Part shown: piece by piece, positions 33,074 through 41,098 of the stretch
Layout: the number at the start of each line of letters is the position of its first letter
Position numbering within the stretch: the stretch's first letter is position 1
Source of the DNA: an uncultured Bacilli bacterium
GTDB lineage: Bacteria; Bacillota_I; Bacilli_A; RFN20; CAG-826
Assembly: GCA_944358895.1 (NCBI GenBank)
Contig: CALVSB010000009.1
Span: 1-53,869, forward strand
Direction: 5' to 3'
Length of the DNA stretch: 53,869 nucleotides
Program-made: the position numbers and the translations under genes
Notes under the pieces: generated by a model
What the model was told of the DNA's origin: nothing
Seen by the model: only the letters and a program-made list of their open reading frames with translations
Databases searched by the model: none

Positions 33074-35638
33074 TTAGTCTTTGCACTCCTTCCATGTCTT
33101 GCCGTAGCCCCCGGCCACGTTGAGCGGGACCTTGAGCTGCACGGCTTCTTCCATGGCTTTCTTGAGAAGCGGGTAGACGGTTTCCTTTTCCTCCGGCGGG
33201 ACCTTGAAGATCAGCTCGTCGTGGATCTGGAGGACCATCTTCGTCTTGTAGCCACCCTCTTTGAGAAGGGCGTCGACCCTAAGCATCGCCATCTTGATGA
33301 TGTCGGCCGCCGTTCCCTGGACCGGGGCGTTGAGAGCCTGCCGCTTGGCCGCTTCGGCCTTCGGGCGGATCTTGCTGTTGAGGTCGGGGAGATAGCGTCT
33401 CCTTCCGAAGAGGGTCGAGCAATAGCCGTGCTTCTTGGCATACTCGACCGCCCCGTCGAGATAGGTCCGGATCTCGGGATAGTGCTCGTAGAAGCTCCTA
33501 ATGAGATCCTGGGCCTCGGCCATCGAGCAGCCGATCTGCTGGCTGAGGCCGAAAGTGGTGGACCCGTAGATGACCGCGAAGTTCACGGCCTTGGCCTTGC
33601 GCCGCTCGAGGTGGGTCGGGGTTTCGACATGGAAGATCCTTCGGGCCGTCTCCTCGTGGACGTCGACCCCGCGCTCGAAGGTTTCGATGTAGGAGGCGCA
33701 GCCCGAGAGAGAAGCGAGGACCCGGAGCTCGATCTGGGAATAGTCGAGCGAGAGGAAATAGGAGCCGTCCTGGTAGAAGAAGGCGTCCTTCACGAGGCTT
33801 CCCTCTTCGTCCTTGCTCGCGATGTTCTGGAGATTGGGGTCGCTGCTCGAGAGGCGGCCGGTCGAGGTCAGGGCCTGATTGAAATAGGTATGGATCTTGC
33901 CGTCGGCTTCGAGGTGAGGGAGAAGCCCGTCCACGTAGGTCGAGCATAGCTTGGCGTATTTCCGGAAGACGAGGATGTCGGCGGGGAGCTCATAGCTTTT
34001 GGCAAGCTCCGAGAGGACTTCGACGCTCGTCGAGCCCTTCTTCCGGTCGGGGAGGCCCCTCTCGGCGAAAAGGACATCGGCCACCTGCTTCGGGGAGTTG
34101 ACGTTGAACTCGTGCCCGGCTTCGGCATAGACCTTGGCCATGGCTTCGTCGCGTTTCCGCGCGAATTCGTCCCCGTGCCTAAGGAGGGTCTTCTCGTCGA
34201 GGGGAAGCCCCTCTTCTTCCATTTCGGCGAGAACCTTGGAGAGGGGGCGTTCGACGTTCACATAGAGATCGTAGAGCCCTTCTTCCTTGAGGCGCTTGGC
34301 GTTTTCCTCGAAGCGGAAATGGGAGGCGGCGAGGGCAAGGGAACTCTTCGCGCGGTCCTCCTTATCGAAGGCATAGGTAACCCCGAGGGCCATGTAGGCC
34401 TTGTCCTTCGCCCCGGCGATGTCCGGGGAAAGGAGATAGGCGACGCTCAAGAGGTCCTCGTAGCTGTCAAGAAGGGGAATCCCGAGGCGCTTGAAGAGGT
34501 AGTGGAGCTCCTTGTAGCTATAGGCCAGGATTCTTTTGTCTTTGTTAGCGAAGAAAGAAGAGAGTTCGGCCCGGCATGAATCGATGTCCTCAGGGGTGAG
34601 ATAGATGCCGCGCTCCCCGTCGCTCAGGGCCAGCCCCAGGAGCTTCGCTTCGTGGTAAAGGTCGTTCTCGAAATCGGGATAGACGGCCAGCGTGTCCCTC
34701 GAAAGGAGAGAAGATAGGTCACTTTTGCCAAGGATTTCGGTAGACACTTCCCGTTTTTGACCCCAAGAGGAAGGAAGGCTTCGCATGAGGGTCGACATCT
34801 CGTACTTCCGGGCGAAGGCCGCCGCCTTTTCGACGTCATAGCCGCGGTAGACGAGATCTTCGAGCCCGAAGCCGAGCTCGACATCGCGCTTGATCTTGGC
34901 GAGGCGGTAGGAAAGGCGGCCGTCCTCGACGTGCTCGGCGATCGCTTTCCCCGTCTTGCCGCCGATTTCGTCGGCGTGGGAGACGATGTTCTCGAAGGTC
35001 CCGTATTTGGCGAGGAGCTTGACCGCCGTCTTTTCCCCGATGCCGGGAATGCCCGAGAGGTTGTCGCTGGCGTCCCCGCGAAGTCCTTTGAAGTCGACCG
35101 TTTGGGGAGCCGTGTAGCCGAAGAGCTCGACGATGTTATCGGGGGTGACTTTCTGGATTTGGCTCATCCCGACCTTGAGGAGGTTGAGATGGACGTGCTC
35201 GCTCACCAGCTGGAGATAGTCCTTGTCGGAGGTGTAGACCTCGACCGGGAGGCCGGCTTTCTCGCCCCAAAGGGTAACGGTTCCGGCCAGGTCGTCGGCC
35301 TCGTAGCCGTGGAGCTCGTAGTAGAAAGCCCCGATCGAGGAAAGGAATTCCCTCGAGATCGGGAACTGGGGCTTCAGCTCCTCCGGGCACGGGGCCCGAT
35401 TGGCTTTGTAGGACTGGAGTTCCTCTTTGCGGAAGGTGTCGCTGTCGGCATCGAAGGCGACGAAGAGGCCGTCGCCTTCCTTGAGGGATGAGAGGATCGT
35501 CGACATCATGCGCGAGAAGGCGAAGATGGCATTGGTCGGGGTCCCGTCCTTGGTAGCCATCGGCCCGCTGCCGTGCATGGTCGCGTAGAAGGCCCGGAAG
35601 AGCAGCGAATTTCCGTCGACGACATATAGAGTTGGCAT
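33074..35638 (-). CDS. polA: DNA polymerase I
   Basis: 854 residues from ATG 35638; an ATG six bases earlier is too close to the AAAGGAG site. Order: 5' nuclease (1-290; VVDGNSLLFRAFYA, LRGDASDNLSGIPG), a 3'-5' exonuclease-like domain (~300-465) and the polymerase (from ~470; motif A LSLDYSQIELRVLA, motif B RRKAKAVNFAVIYG, motif C LQIHDELIFKV). The proofreading domain has lost its acidic metal ligands (YPDFEND where DxE is expected; no Asp in the second motif). It should lack proofreading, as in Bacillus. It removes RNA primers and fills gaps. The start is 2 bases after dnaE. Confidence 0.96.
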   Translation of the reverse strand: MPTLYVVDGNSLLFRAFYATMHGSGPMATKDGTPTNAIFAFSRMMSTILSSLKEGDGLFVAFDADSDTFRKEELQSYKANRAPCPEELKPQFPISREFLSSIGAFYYELHGYEADDLAGTVTLWGEKAGLPVEVYTSDKDYLQLVSEHVHLNLLKVGMSQIQKVTPDNIVELFGYTAPQTVDFKGLRGDASDNLSGIPGIGEKTAVKLLAKYGTFENIVSHADEIGGKTGKAIAEHVEDGRLSYRLAKIKRDVELGFGLEDLVYRGYDVEKAAAFARKYEMSTLMRSLPSSWGQKREVSTEILGKSDLSSLLSRDTLAVYPDFENDLYHEAKLLGLALSDGERGIYLTPEDIDSCRAELSSFFANKDKRILAYSYKELHYLFKRLGIPLLDSYEDLLSVAYLLSPDIAGAKDKAYMALGVTYAFDKEDRAKSSLALAASHFRFEENAKRLKEEGLYDLYVNVERPLSKVLAEMEEEGLPLDEKTLLRHGDEFARKRDEAMAKVYAEAGHEFNVNSPKQVADVLFAERGLPDRKKGSTSVEVLSELAKSYELPADILVFRKYAKLCSTYVDGLLPHLEADGKIHTYFNQALTSTGRLSSSDPNLQNIASKDEEGSLVKDAFFYQDGSYFLSLDYSQIELRVLASLSGCASYIETFERGVDVHEETARRIFHVETPTHLERRKAKAVNFAVIYGSTTFGLSQQIGCSMAEAQDLIRSFYEHYPEIRTYLDGAVEYAKKHGYCSTLFGRRRYLPDLNSKIRPKAEAAKRQALNAPVQGTAADIIKMAMLRVDALLKEGGYKTKMVLQIHDELIFKVPPEEKETVYPLLKKAMEEAVQLKVPLNVAGGYGKTWKECKD

Positions 35639-35640
35639 GT

Positions 35641-38607
35641 TCATTCTCCTTTGGCGAGGGCGATGGCCTCGTTCAATATGAATTTCCCCTCTTCCCGGCG
35701 GTCGCGCTCGATTTTGAGGAGGAGCGCCTTCCCCGGCTTGAGGAGGGGGTAGTAGCGGTCGTAGGCTTCGGCGAAGACGAGGCCTTCGGCATGGAAGGTT
35801 TCGTCATGGACCCCGAGGAAGGCCATCCTTTTCCCGGCCTTCGTCGTGATGGCCTTGACGCTTTCGACGAGGCAATAGACGACGGCCCGGTCTTTGTAGA
35901 CCCCTTCCGCGAGGGGCAGGGCATGGCTTTTCTCGATGGCCTCACTATACGGAAGGAAAGGCGATACCGAGACGATCATCCCAAGCGCCTCTTCCTCGGC
36001 ATCCATGTCAATCAGGGGCTCCTTCTCCCGCTTATTGAGGGAGGGGGCCGCGATATTGAGCTCGAGGAGACATTCCATCCCGGTCTCGCCGCCGAAGAGA
36101 TTGGCGTACTGGATGGCCTGGTAGGAAGAAGCCCTCAGGGTCGAGCGCGTTTCCCCGAGGACGTCGAGGGCGCCGCTATCGACGAGGGAGACCAGATGCT
36201 CTTGCTTGAGGCCGTAGGGAAGGAGGCGCCGGGCCAAATCGAAGTAGTCCTTGAAAGGCCCCTTCTTCCGCTCCTCCTCGATCCCCCGGACGAGGGGAGA
36301 GGGCAGCCGTTTGACGTAAGAGAGGGGGATGGCGATCTTCTCGCCCCGCGGCTCGAAGCGGAAATAAGGCCCGTCGATCGAGGGGGAAGCGAGGCCGAGG
36401 CCTAGCTCCCGCATCTCCGAAAGAGTGAGGTTGAAGCGCTGGTCGTCGACGCTTAAGAAAGACAAATATCCCGCGTAAAAAGCCTTTGGATAATGGGCTT
36501 TCAGATAGGCAAGGTACATCGTGATGTAGGCATAGGAGACGGCATGCGACTTGTTGAAGCCGTAGCTGGCGAAGCGCTCGATGAGGTCATAGACTCGTTC
36601 GGCTTCCTCTTTCGGATGCCCTTTCTTGATGCTCCGCTCGACGAAGACGGAACGCCCTTCTTTCATGACGGCCTGGTTTTTCTTCGAGATGGCCCGCCGG
36701 AGGACGTCAGCCTCCCCAAAGGAATAGCCGGCGTAGGCCTCGGCCAGCAGCATGATCTGCTCCTGATAGACGATGATCCCGTAAGTCTCATCGAGGATGG
36801 GAGCGAGTTCCTTAGCGATGTAGGTCACCTTCTGAAGTCCCTTTTTCCGCTTGGCGAAAAGGGGGATCGAGTCCATCGGTCCCGGCCGGTAGAGAGCCAG
36901 GACGGCGGCCACGTCGTTGAAGGAAGAGGGACCGACTTCCTTGAGCGTCCGCCTCATGCCGGCGCTTTCTAGCTGGAAGAGGCCCATCGTCTTTCCTTCG
37001 GCCACGAGGTCGATGGCCTTCGGATCGTCGATGTCGAGGTCCTCATAGCGGAGCCTCTTTCCCGTTTCCCGCTCGACGACGTCGAGGATGAGGTCGAGGA
37101 TCGAGAGATTCCTGAGGCCCAGGATGTCGAACTTGAGGAAGCCCTGTTCCTCGAGATAGTCCTTCTCGAGGTTGACGACGAGGCCGTTTCCTTCTTCCTC
37201 CCGGCACGGGGCGACGCTCGGAAGGGGGTTCTGGTCGATGATGACGCCGGCCGCGTGGATGCCCCGCTGGCGGGGCAGCCCCTCGATCTTCGAGCCTTTG
37301 GCGGCCAGTTTGAGGTAGTAGGGGTCAGTCTTCACAAGGTCGTGGAATTCCCGGCTTTGCCGGTAGTTGTCGGCCAGCGTGAGGAAGGGGTTGATGGTAG
37401 AGGAGATGAGCTTCAGCTCGCGCTCGGTGTACTTGAGGGCCTTTCCGGCGTCCCGGACGGCTTCGCGGGCCCCGATCGTCTGGCTCGTGAGGACCCTCGA
37501 CACCCGGCTTCCGGGGTAACGCTTGAAAAGGTAGGCGACCACTTCGTCCCTTCTAACATCGGAAAAGTCGACATCGATATCCGGCATCGTCTTCCGTTCG
37601 GGGTTGAGGAAGCGCTCGAAGAGGAGGTTGTATTTGAGCGGGTCCGGAATGACGATATTGAGGGCATAGGCGACAAGCGATCCGCCGGCCGAGCCACGGC
37701 CCGGGCCGACCGAGATCCCGTGTTCCTTGGCGAAAGCGACATAATCGCTCACGATGAGGAAGTAGGACGAGTACCCCATCTTGGCGATGACGCCGAGTTC
37801 GTAGTCGAGCCGCTTTTGGTATTCCGGAGGGATGTTTCCTCTCCGCTTCAGAAGGCCTTCGGTGCTTTTCTTGCGGAGATAGCTTTCTTCCGTTTCCCCT
37901 TCCGGAAGGGGATATTGAAGGAGGGAACCGCGCTTTTTGACAAGAGAAAAGGAGCCGCAAATCCCGGCTATCTTTTCGGTTAAGGCTATTTCTTCGGGCC
38001 GGTAGTAGGAAGAGACTTCTTCCGAGGTTAGCCAGTGCTGGTCTTCTAGCTCCCCGACGTCCTCGAGCTCGACTTTTCGCTCAATGCTCGTCAGGATGGC
38101 CAGGGATGTCTGATCGCCTTCGTCGAAGTAAGAAATGAGGGGCAAGGCGACGAGCCGGCTCCCGTAAGATGAACGCAGGGCATCCCGCTTCGGGCGGTCG
38201 AGGCCATAAAGGAGGCCGATGTAGTCAACCCCGGGCAGCGGCTTGGCTCCTCCCCGGTAGGGGAAGACACTCGTGAGGCCGTCGAAGGGGAGATGAAGGT
38301 CACCATCGACCAGTTTTCGGGTCGACTCCAGATAGGAAAGACGGAGGAGTTCCCGGTAGCCGTTCTCGTTACTCGCGTAAAGGAGAACGGATTCGTTTTT
38401 CCCAAGCTTTGCCTCGTAGCCGAAAATCGGGGTTACCCCCGCTTTGGCGCATGCATGAGCAAAAGGTGCATACCCAGCGAGGTTCTCGTCAGAGATGGCA
38501 ACGGCCTCACATCCTCTTTTGAGCGCCAATCCGGCGATCTTTTCGGCCGCGAGGGACGATTGGAGGTAGCTGAAGCCGCTTCGGAGATAAAGGGGTACGA
38601 AAGACAT
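35641..38607 (-). CDS. dnaE: DNA polymerase III alpha subunit, DnaE type
   Basis: 988 residues, shorter than Bacillus DnaE (~1115). The catalytic core is intact: GPGRGSAGGSLVAYALNI (301-318), PDIDVDF (342-348) with two metal-binding Asp, and YQEQIMLLAEAYAGYSFGEAD; a helix-hairpin-helix region and a C-terminal OB-like fold follow. The N-terminal PHP domain is degenerate: the expected LHxHS reads LYLRSGFS and TDH reads SDEN, so no metal site should form. DnaE in Firmicutes extends primers beside PolC. First core gene of dnaE-polA-mutM/coaE. A perfect TATAAT ends seven bases before the ATG at 38607, so the mRNA may be leaderless; an ATG nine bases earlier overlaps the -10. Confidence 0.95.
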   Translation of the reverse strand: MSFVPLYLRSGFSYLQSSLAAEKIAGLALKRGCEAVAISDENLAGYAPFAHACAKAGVTPIFGYEAKLGKNESVLLYASNENGYRELLRLSYLESTRKLVDGDLHLPFDGLTSVFPYRGGAKPLPGVDYIGLLYGLDRPKRDALRSSYGSRLVALPLISYFDEGDQTSLAILTSIERKVELEDVGELEDQHWLTSEEVSSYYRPEEIALTEKIAGICGSFSLVKKRGSLLQYPLPEGETEESYLRKKSTEGLLKRRGNIPPEYQKRLDYELGVIAKMGYSSYFLIVSDYVAFAKEHGISVGPGRGSAGGSLVAYALNIVIPDPLKYNLLFERFLNPERKTMPDIDVDFSDVRRDEVVAYLFKRYPGSRVSRVLTSQTIGAREAVRDAGKALKYTERELKLISSTINPFLTLADNYRQSREFHDLVKTDPYYLKLAAKGSKIEGLPRQRGIHAAGVIIDQNPLPSVAPCREEEGNGLVVNLEKDYLEEQGFLKFDILGLRNLSILDLILDVVERETGKRLRYEDLDIDDPKAIDLVAEGKTMGLFQLESAGMRRTLKEVGPSSFNDVAAVLALYRPGPMDSIPLFAKRKKGLQKVTYIAKELAPILDETYGIIVYQEQIMLLAEAYAGYSFGEADVLRRAISKKNQAVMKEGRSVFVERSIKKGHPKEEAERVYDLIERFASYGFNKSHAVSYAYITMYLAYLKAHYPKAFYAGYLSFLSVDDQRFNLTLSEMRELGLGLASPSIDGPYFRFEPRGEKIAIPLSYVKRLPSPLVRGIEEERKKGPFKDYFDLARRLLPYGLKQEHLVSLVDSGALDVLGETRSTLRASSYQAIQYANLFGGETGMECLLELNIAAPSLNKREKEPLIDMDAEEEALGMIVSVSPFLPYSEAIEKSHALPLAEGVYKDRAVVYCLVESVKAITTKAGKRMAFLGVHDETFHAEGLVFAEAYDRYYPLLKPGKALLLKIERDRREEGKFILNEAIALAKGE

Positions 38608-38614
38608 CCCCACC

Positions 38615-38620
38615 ATTATA
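38615..38620 (-). promoter_or_regulatory. -10 box of the dnaE operon
   Basis: TATAAT on the minus strand, seven bases from the dnaE ATG. The -35 is weak. The perfect palindrome GTCCTCTTTAGAGGAC (38631-38646 region) lies just upstream and could be an operator. Confidence 0.5.
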
Positions 38621-38660
38621 AGGCAAGCGGGTCCTCTTTAGAGGACGGAGGCTTGTCGGA

Positions 38661-38864
38661 TTAAGGGTGGCGGTAGTGGCCTTTGGGGCAGGACCAGACT
38701 CCGTCGTCGTCGAGGCGAAGTTCTTCGCCGCAGACGGGGCAGCGGCGGACATAGCCGCCTCGATGGCCGCTTTCCCCAAATGAAGATCCGATCAGTTGGT
38801 CAAGGAAATCGTCGTTCCAGGGTTTCACGCCGTTACTATATGCAGAGCGCCTTTTCTTTGCCAT
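38661..38864 (-). CDS. Small zinc-ribbon protein
   Basis: 67 residues from ATG 38864 (MAKKRRSAYSNGVKPWND). The C-terminal half has CPVCGEELRLDDDG followed by WSCPKGHYRHP: a Cys-x2-Cys pair and a Cys/His pair that could bind one zinc. Function not recognised; such proteins often contact nucleic acid. It lies just upstream of dnaE on the same strand and divergent from the 38892 gene. There is no ribosome-binding site, only a -10-like TATCTT 16 bases upstream. The longer frame to 39035 overlaps the divergent gene and is rejected. Confidence 0.6.
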   Translation of the reverse strand: MAKKRRSAYSNGVKPWNDDFLDQLIGSSFGESGHRGGYVRRCPVCGEELRLDDDGVWSCPKGHYRHP

Positions 38865-38885
38865 GGCCAAAGATGAAGCTAAGAT
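38858..38885 (+). promoter_or_regulatory. Promoter of the 38892 membrane protein
   Basis: TTGCCA (38858-38863), 16 bases, TAAGAT (38880-38885), ending six bases before the ATG. It overlaps the start of the divergent zinc-ribbon gene. Confidence 0.4.
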
Positions 38886-38891
38886 AAGCTC

Positions 38892-39377
38892 ATGTTTCCG
38901 AGAGTCATTCGTTCTTCCAACCGCGATACCTACCAATTCGCGCTGATGTTCGGGCGCGATTTCTGGTTCTACACGGCCATGGTCGTCATTGCCGTCGCCG
39001 GAGCCATCACGACCTTTTTCGAAGCGAACGGCCAATCCCTCATCTACATCGGGATGGCCATTGTCGTAGCCGGCCTCGTCCTCCCGATGATTCTTTTGCT
39101 TGCCGCCCGCCCGGTCATCCCGTGGGCCTCGGTTACCGAACTAACCATCTACGGAAACGGGAAGATGGAAGTAAGCCTTCGCCTTTTCAAGCGGCAGCTA
39201 AAAAAGAAAAAGACCATGAAGCTGACGTACATCGAAAAGCGGAAGGAAGGCTATTACCTTGGCACGAGTTTCCGCCGGAGCGTCTTCATGCCGTTTGGTT
39301 CCTTTGGGCACGCTGATACCGAATTTTTCGAAACGCTGGAGCTGATGATCAAAAACGGGACTTATCCCGAAGCCTGA
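38892..39377 (+). CDS. Small membrane protein with two helices
   Basis: 161 residues, not recognised. Two membrane helices (about 26-45 and 50-72) come first, then a basic loop (FKRQLKKKKTMKLTYIEKRK) and a beta-rich cytoplasmic tail ending in a helix. The layout resembles bacterial PH-like or YcxB-type membrane-anchored domains, but that is a loose impression. It starts without a ribosome-binding site, six bases after a -10-like box. Its stop abuts the stop of the convergent XRE/membrane gene with no space, so the two mRNAs would overlap. Confidence 0.7.
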   Translation: MFPRVIRSSNRDTYQFALMFGRDFWFYTAMVVIAVAGAITTFFEANGQSLIYIGMAIVVAGLVLPMILLLAARPVIPWASVTELTIYGNGKMEVSLRLFKRQLKKKKTMKLTYIEKRKEGYYLGTSFRRSVFMPFGSFGHADTEFFETLELMIKNGTYPEA

Positions 39378-39977
39378 TTACTGAAGGCGCATCCCGAGAA
39401 GGATGCCGATTTGTAATGGTATCGGGACGAGAATCACGTACCAGATTTCCTGCCCGAAATAGAGACGGAAGTGGAGCGGGAGGACGATGAAGGCCGTCCA
39501 GATAGTGACCGATAGGAAAATCCAGAAGGGCAGGGACATCTTGTAAAAGCGCCACGAGAGGAAAGTCGAGAGGAGAGACGTCACCGGAATGGCCCAAAGG
39601 AAGACAATCCAAAGATTGGGATCGGGCGTCTCGGCCGAAATCATGTTGTAGGCAAAGATGGCGGCGGCCCCGAAGAAGATGAAACAGGCGAACATCGCGA
39701 TGATGGTTATTTGATTGGCCTTACGCTTGGCCCCGTCCGGCGCCTTGTCGAGAACGCCCTTGGCTCCGTTTTCTTTGAGCATGGTGTCGAGACTGACACC
39801 GAAAAAGGCCGCGATGTCCTTGGCCACGTCGAGCGGTGGAAGACCTTTCCCCATCTCCCACTTAGAGATCGACTTGTCGCTATAGCCAAGCTTTTCAGCT
39901 AGCTCAAGCTGGGTGAGATGACGGTCCTTCCGCAGGGCTTGGAGGTTGCTTGCATAAATGCTTTCAAGGCTTTCCAT
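39378..39977 (-). CDS. XRE-type regulator fused to a three-helix membrane domain
   Basis: 199 residues. Residues 1-70 form a helix-turn-helix of the XRE class (LTQLELAEKLGYSDKSISKWE). After a short linker come three hydrophobic helices (about 88-112, 122-145, 150-195; PDPNLWIVFLWAIPV, LSWRFYKMSLPFWI, EIWYVILVPIPLQIGILLG). It is therefore a membrane-tethered DNA-binding protein, possibly a stress sensor of the envelope. A truncated, frameshifted relative is at 12840-13150. It ends flush with the convergent 38892 gene. Target genes are unknown; the divergent exported-protein operon at 40181 is a candidate by position. Confidence 0.88.
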   Translation of the reverse strand: MESLESIYASNLQALRKDRHLTQLELAEKLGYSDKSISKWEMGKGLPPLDVAKDIAAFFGVSLDTMLKENGAKGVLDKAPDGAKRKANQITIIAMFACFIFFGAAAIFAYNMISAETPDPNLWIVFLWAIPVTSLLSTFLSWRFYKMSLPFWIFLSVTIWTAFIVLPLHFRLYFGQEIWYVILVPIPLQIGILLGMRLQ

Positions 39978-40180
39978 ATCGGCGTAATGGTAGTCGTTTT
40001 TATCTTCGAGGTGAATCCAATTTAATAGAAAACGATTAAGACAAATGGCAAAAACATAGGAGTTATCGATTAAAACCCAACTCTCCTTTCCGTAGAGCCA
40101 TTTCTACGAGGACGTTTTCGGCCATGAGGGAGACATTCGACATTTGCTCTCCATAATGGCAGGCGAAAGGAAGCAGAGCC

Positions 40181-41083
40181 ATGAAATTAGGTCTCATCAT
40201 TGCCTTGTCGCTTGCGGGAGGGGCCGCGGCCATCGGGGTCCCGACCGGGATTTACCTTGCCAATTCATTGAAGCAGCCAACCATCGATTACAGCGCGATT
40301 GAGACCGACGGCTACAACTACGACATGGCAGCTGGCCGGGCGAAGTATGCTGCCTGCAGCGGCGACTATTCGACCCTAGCGCCTGAAGATGCTTTCAATA
40401 TTTCACTCGATTTGCTTAGCGGCATTGAACATTACCGGATGCAGGGCATCGGCGAAGCCAAGGCTCTCTTCATCACCCAGGAGATCCGCTCGACGATCGT
40501 TCGCGATGGCGATCGCTACTTCGAAGAAAGCCTTTCGGCTTCCAATAGTTCTCTCTCGCCCTCTTGCGCCTGGCGGATGTATCAGGACAAAGAAGGCGTT
40601 TCCCAGTATCAAGGATCCATGAAGTCGGGGTCATACGAAGCGGCAAACTTCAATGAAGACGAGGGCCTCGAGTTCAACCATGACGCCTACCGGGACCGGA
40701 TGGGCCGTCTCATCAGCGACCGGAGCATCTTCGTCGTTTCTAGCAGCACTGTCATCGCCGAAGAAAGCTCGTTTGTCAAAGAAGGGACCGGATACCAATT
40801 GAAGATTACCCTCGACCCTGTTCTTTCGGTCGTGAATTACATAAAGCAAATGGTCACCGTGTCCAATTTGCCGTCCGCTCCGACCTTCAACAGCCTGTCG
40901 ATCGAAATGACCCTCGACGAAAAGCTTTATCCGGTGACGCTCACGACCGAAGAAAGCTACCAAGCCGATTCCGGAATGGGCATCCAAGCCACGGTTAATG
41001 GAAGCGTCACGACCTATTACGATCTCGACGGCGAATTCTCGATCCCCTCACTCAATGAACCGGAAATCTACGAAGCACAATAA
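40181..41083 (+). CDS. Exported protein of unknown function, pair partner
   Basis: 300 residues. One N-terminal hydrophobic segment (about 4-28, MKLGLIIALSLAGGAAAIGV) is a signal peptide or anchor; there is no lipobox. The rest is polar, rich in Ser, Asp and Tyr (ETDGYNYDMAAGRAKYAACS near residue 50), and beta-prone towards the end (SLSIEMTLDEKLYPVTLTTE). The pattern recalls lipid-binding or LolA-like folds but is not a recognised family. AAAGGAAG precedes the ATG. The next gene begins 15 bases later, so the two are probably co-expressed. Confidence 0.75.
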   Translation: MKLGLIIALSLAGGAAAIGVPTGIYLANSLKQPTIDYSAIETDGYNYDMAAGRAKYAACSGDYSTLAPEDAFNISLDLLSGIEHYRMQGIGEAKALFITQEIRSTIVRDGDRYFEESLSASNSSLSPSCAWRMYQDKEGVSQYQGSMKSGSYEAANFNEDEGLEFNHDAYRDRMGRLISDRSIFVVSSSTVIAEESSFVKEGTGYQLKITLDPVLSVVNYIKQMVTVSNLPSAPTFNSLSIEMTLDEKLYPVTLTTEESYQADSGMGIQATVNGSVTTYYDLDGEFSIPSLNEPEIYEAQ

Positions 41084-41098
41084 AAAGAGGAACTAAAC

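Noticed and set aside
38865..39035. Longer start for the zinc-ribbon gene
   Set aside because: The extension overlaps the divergent 38892 gene and its promoter.
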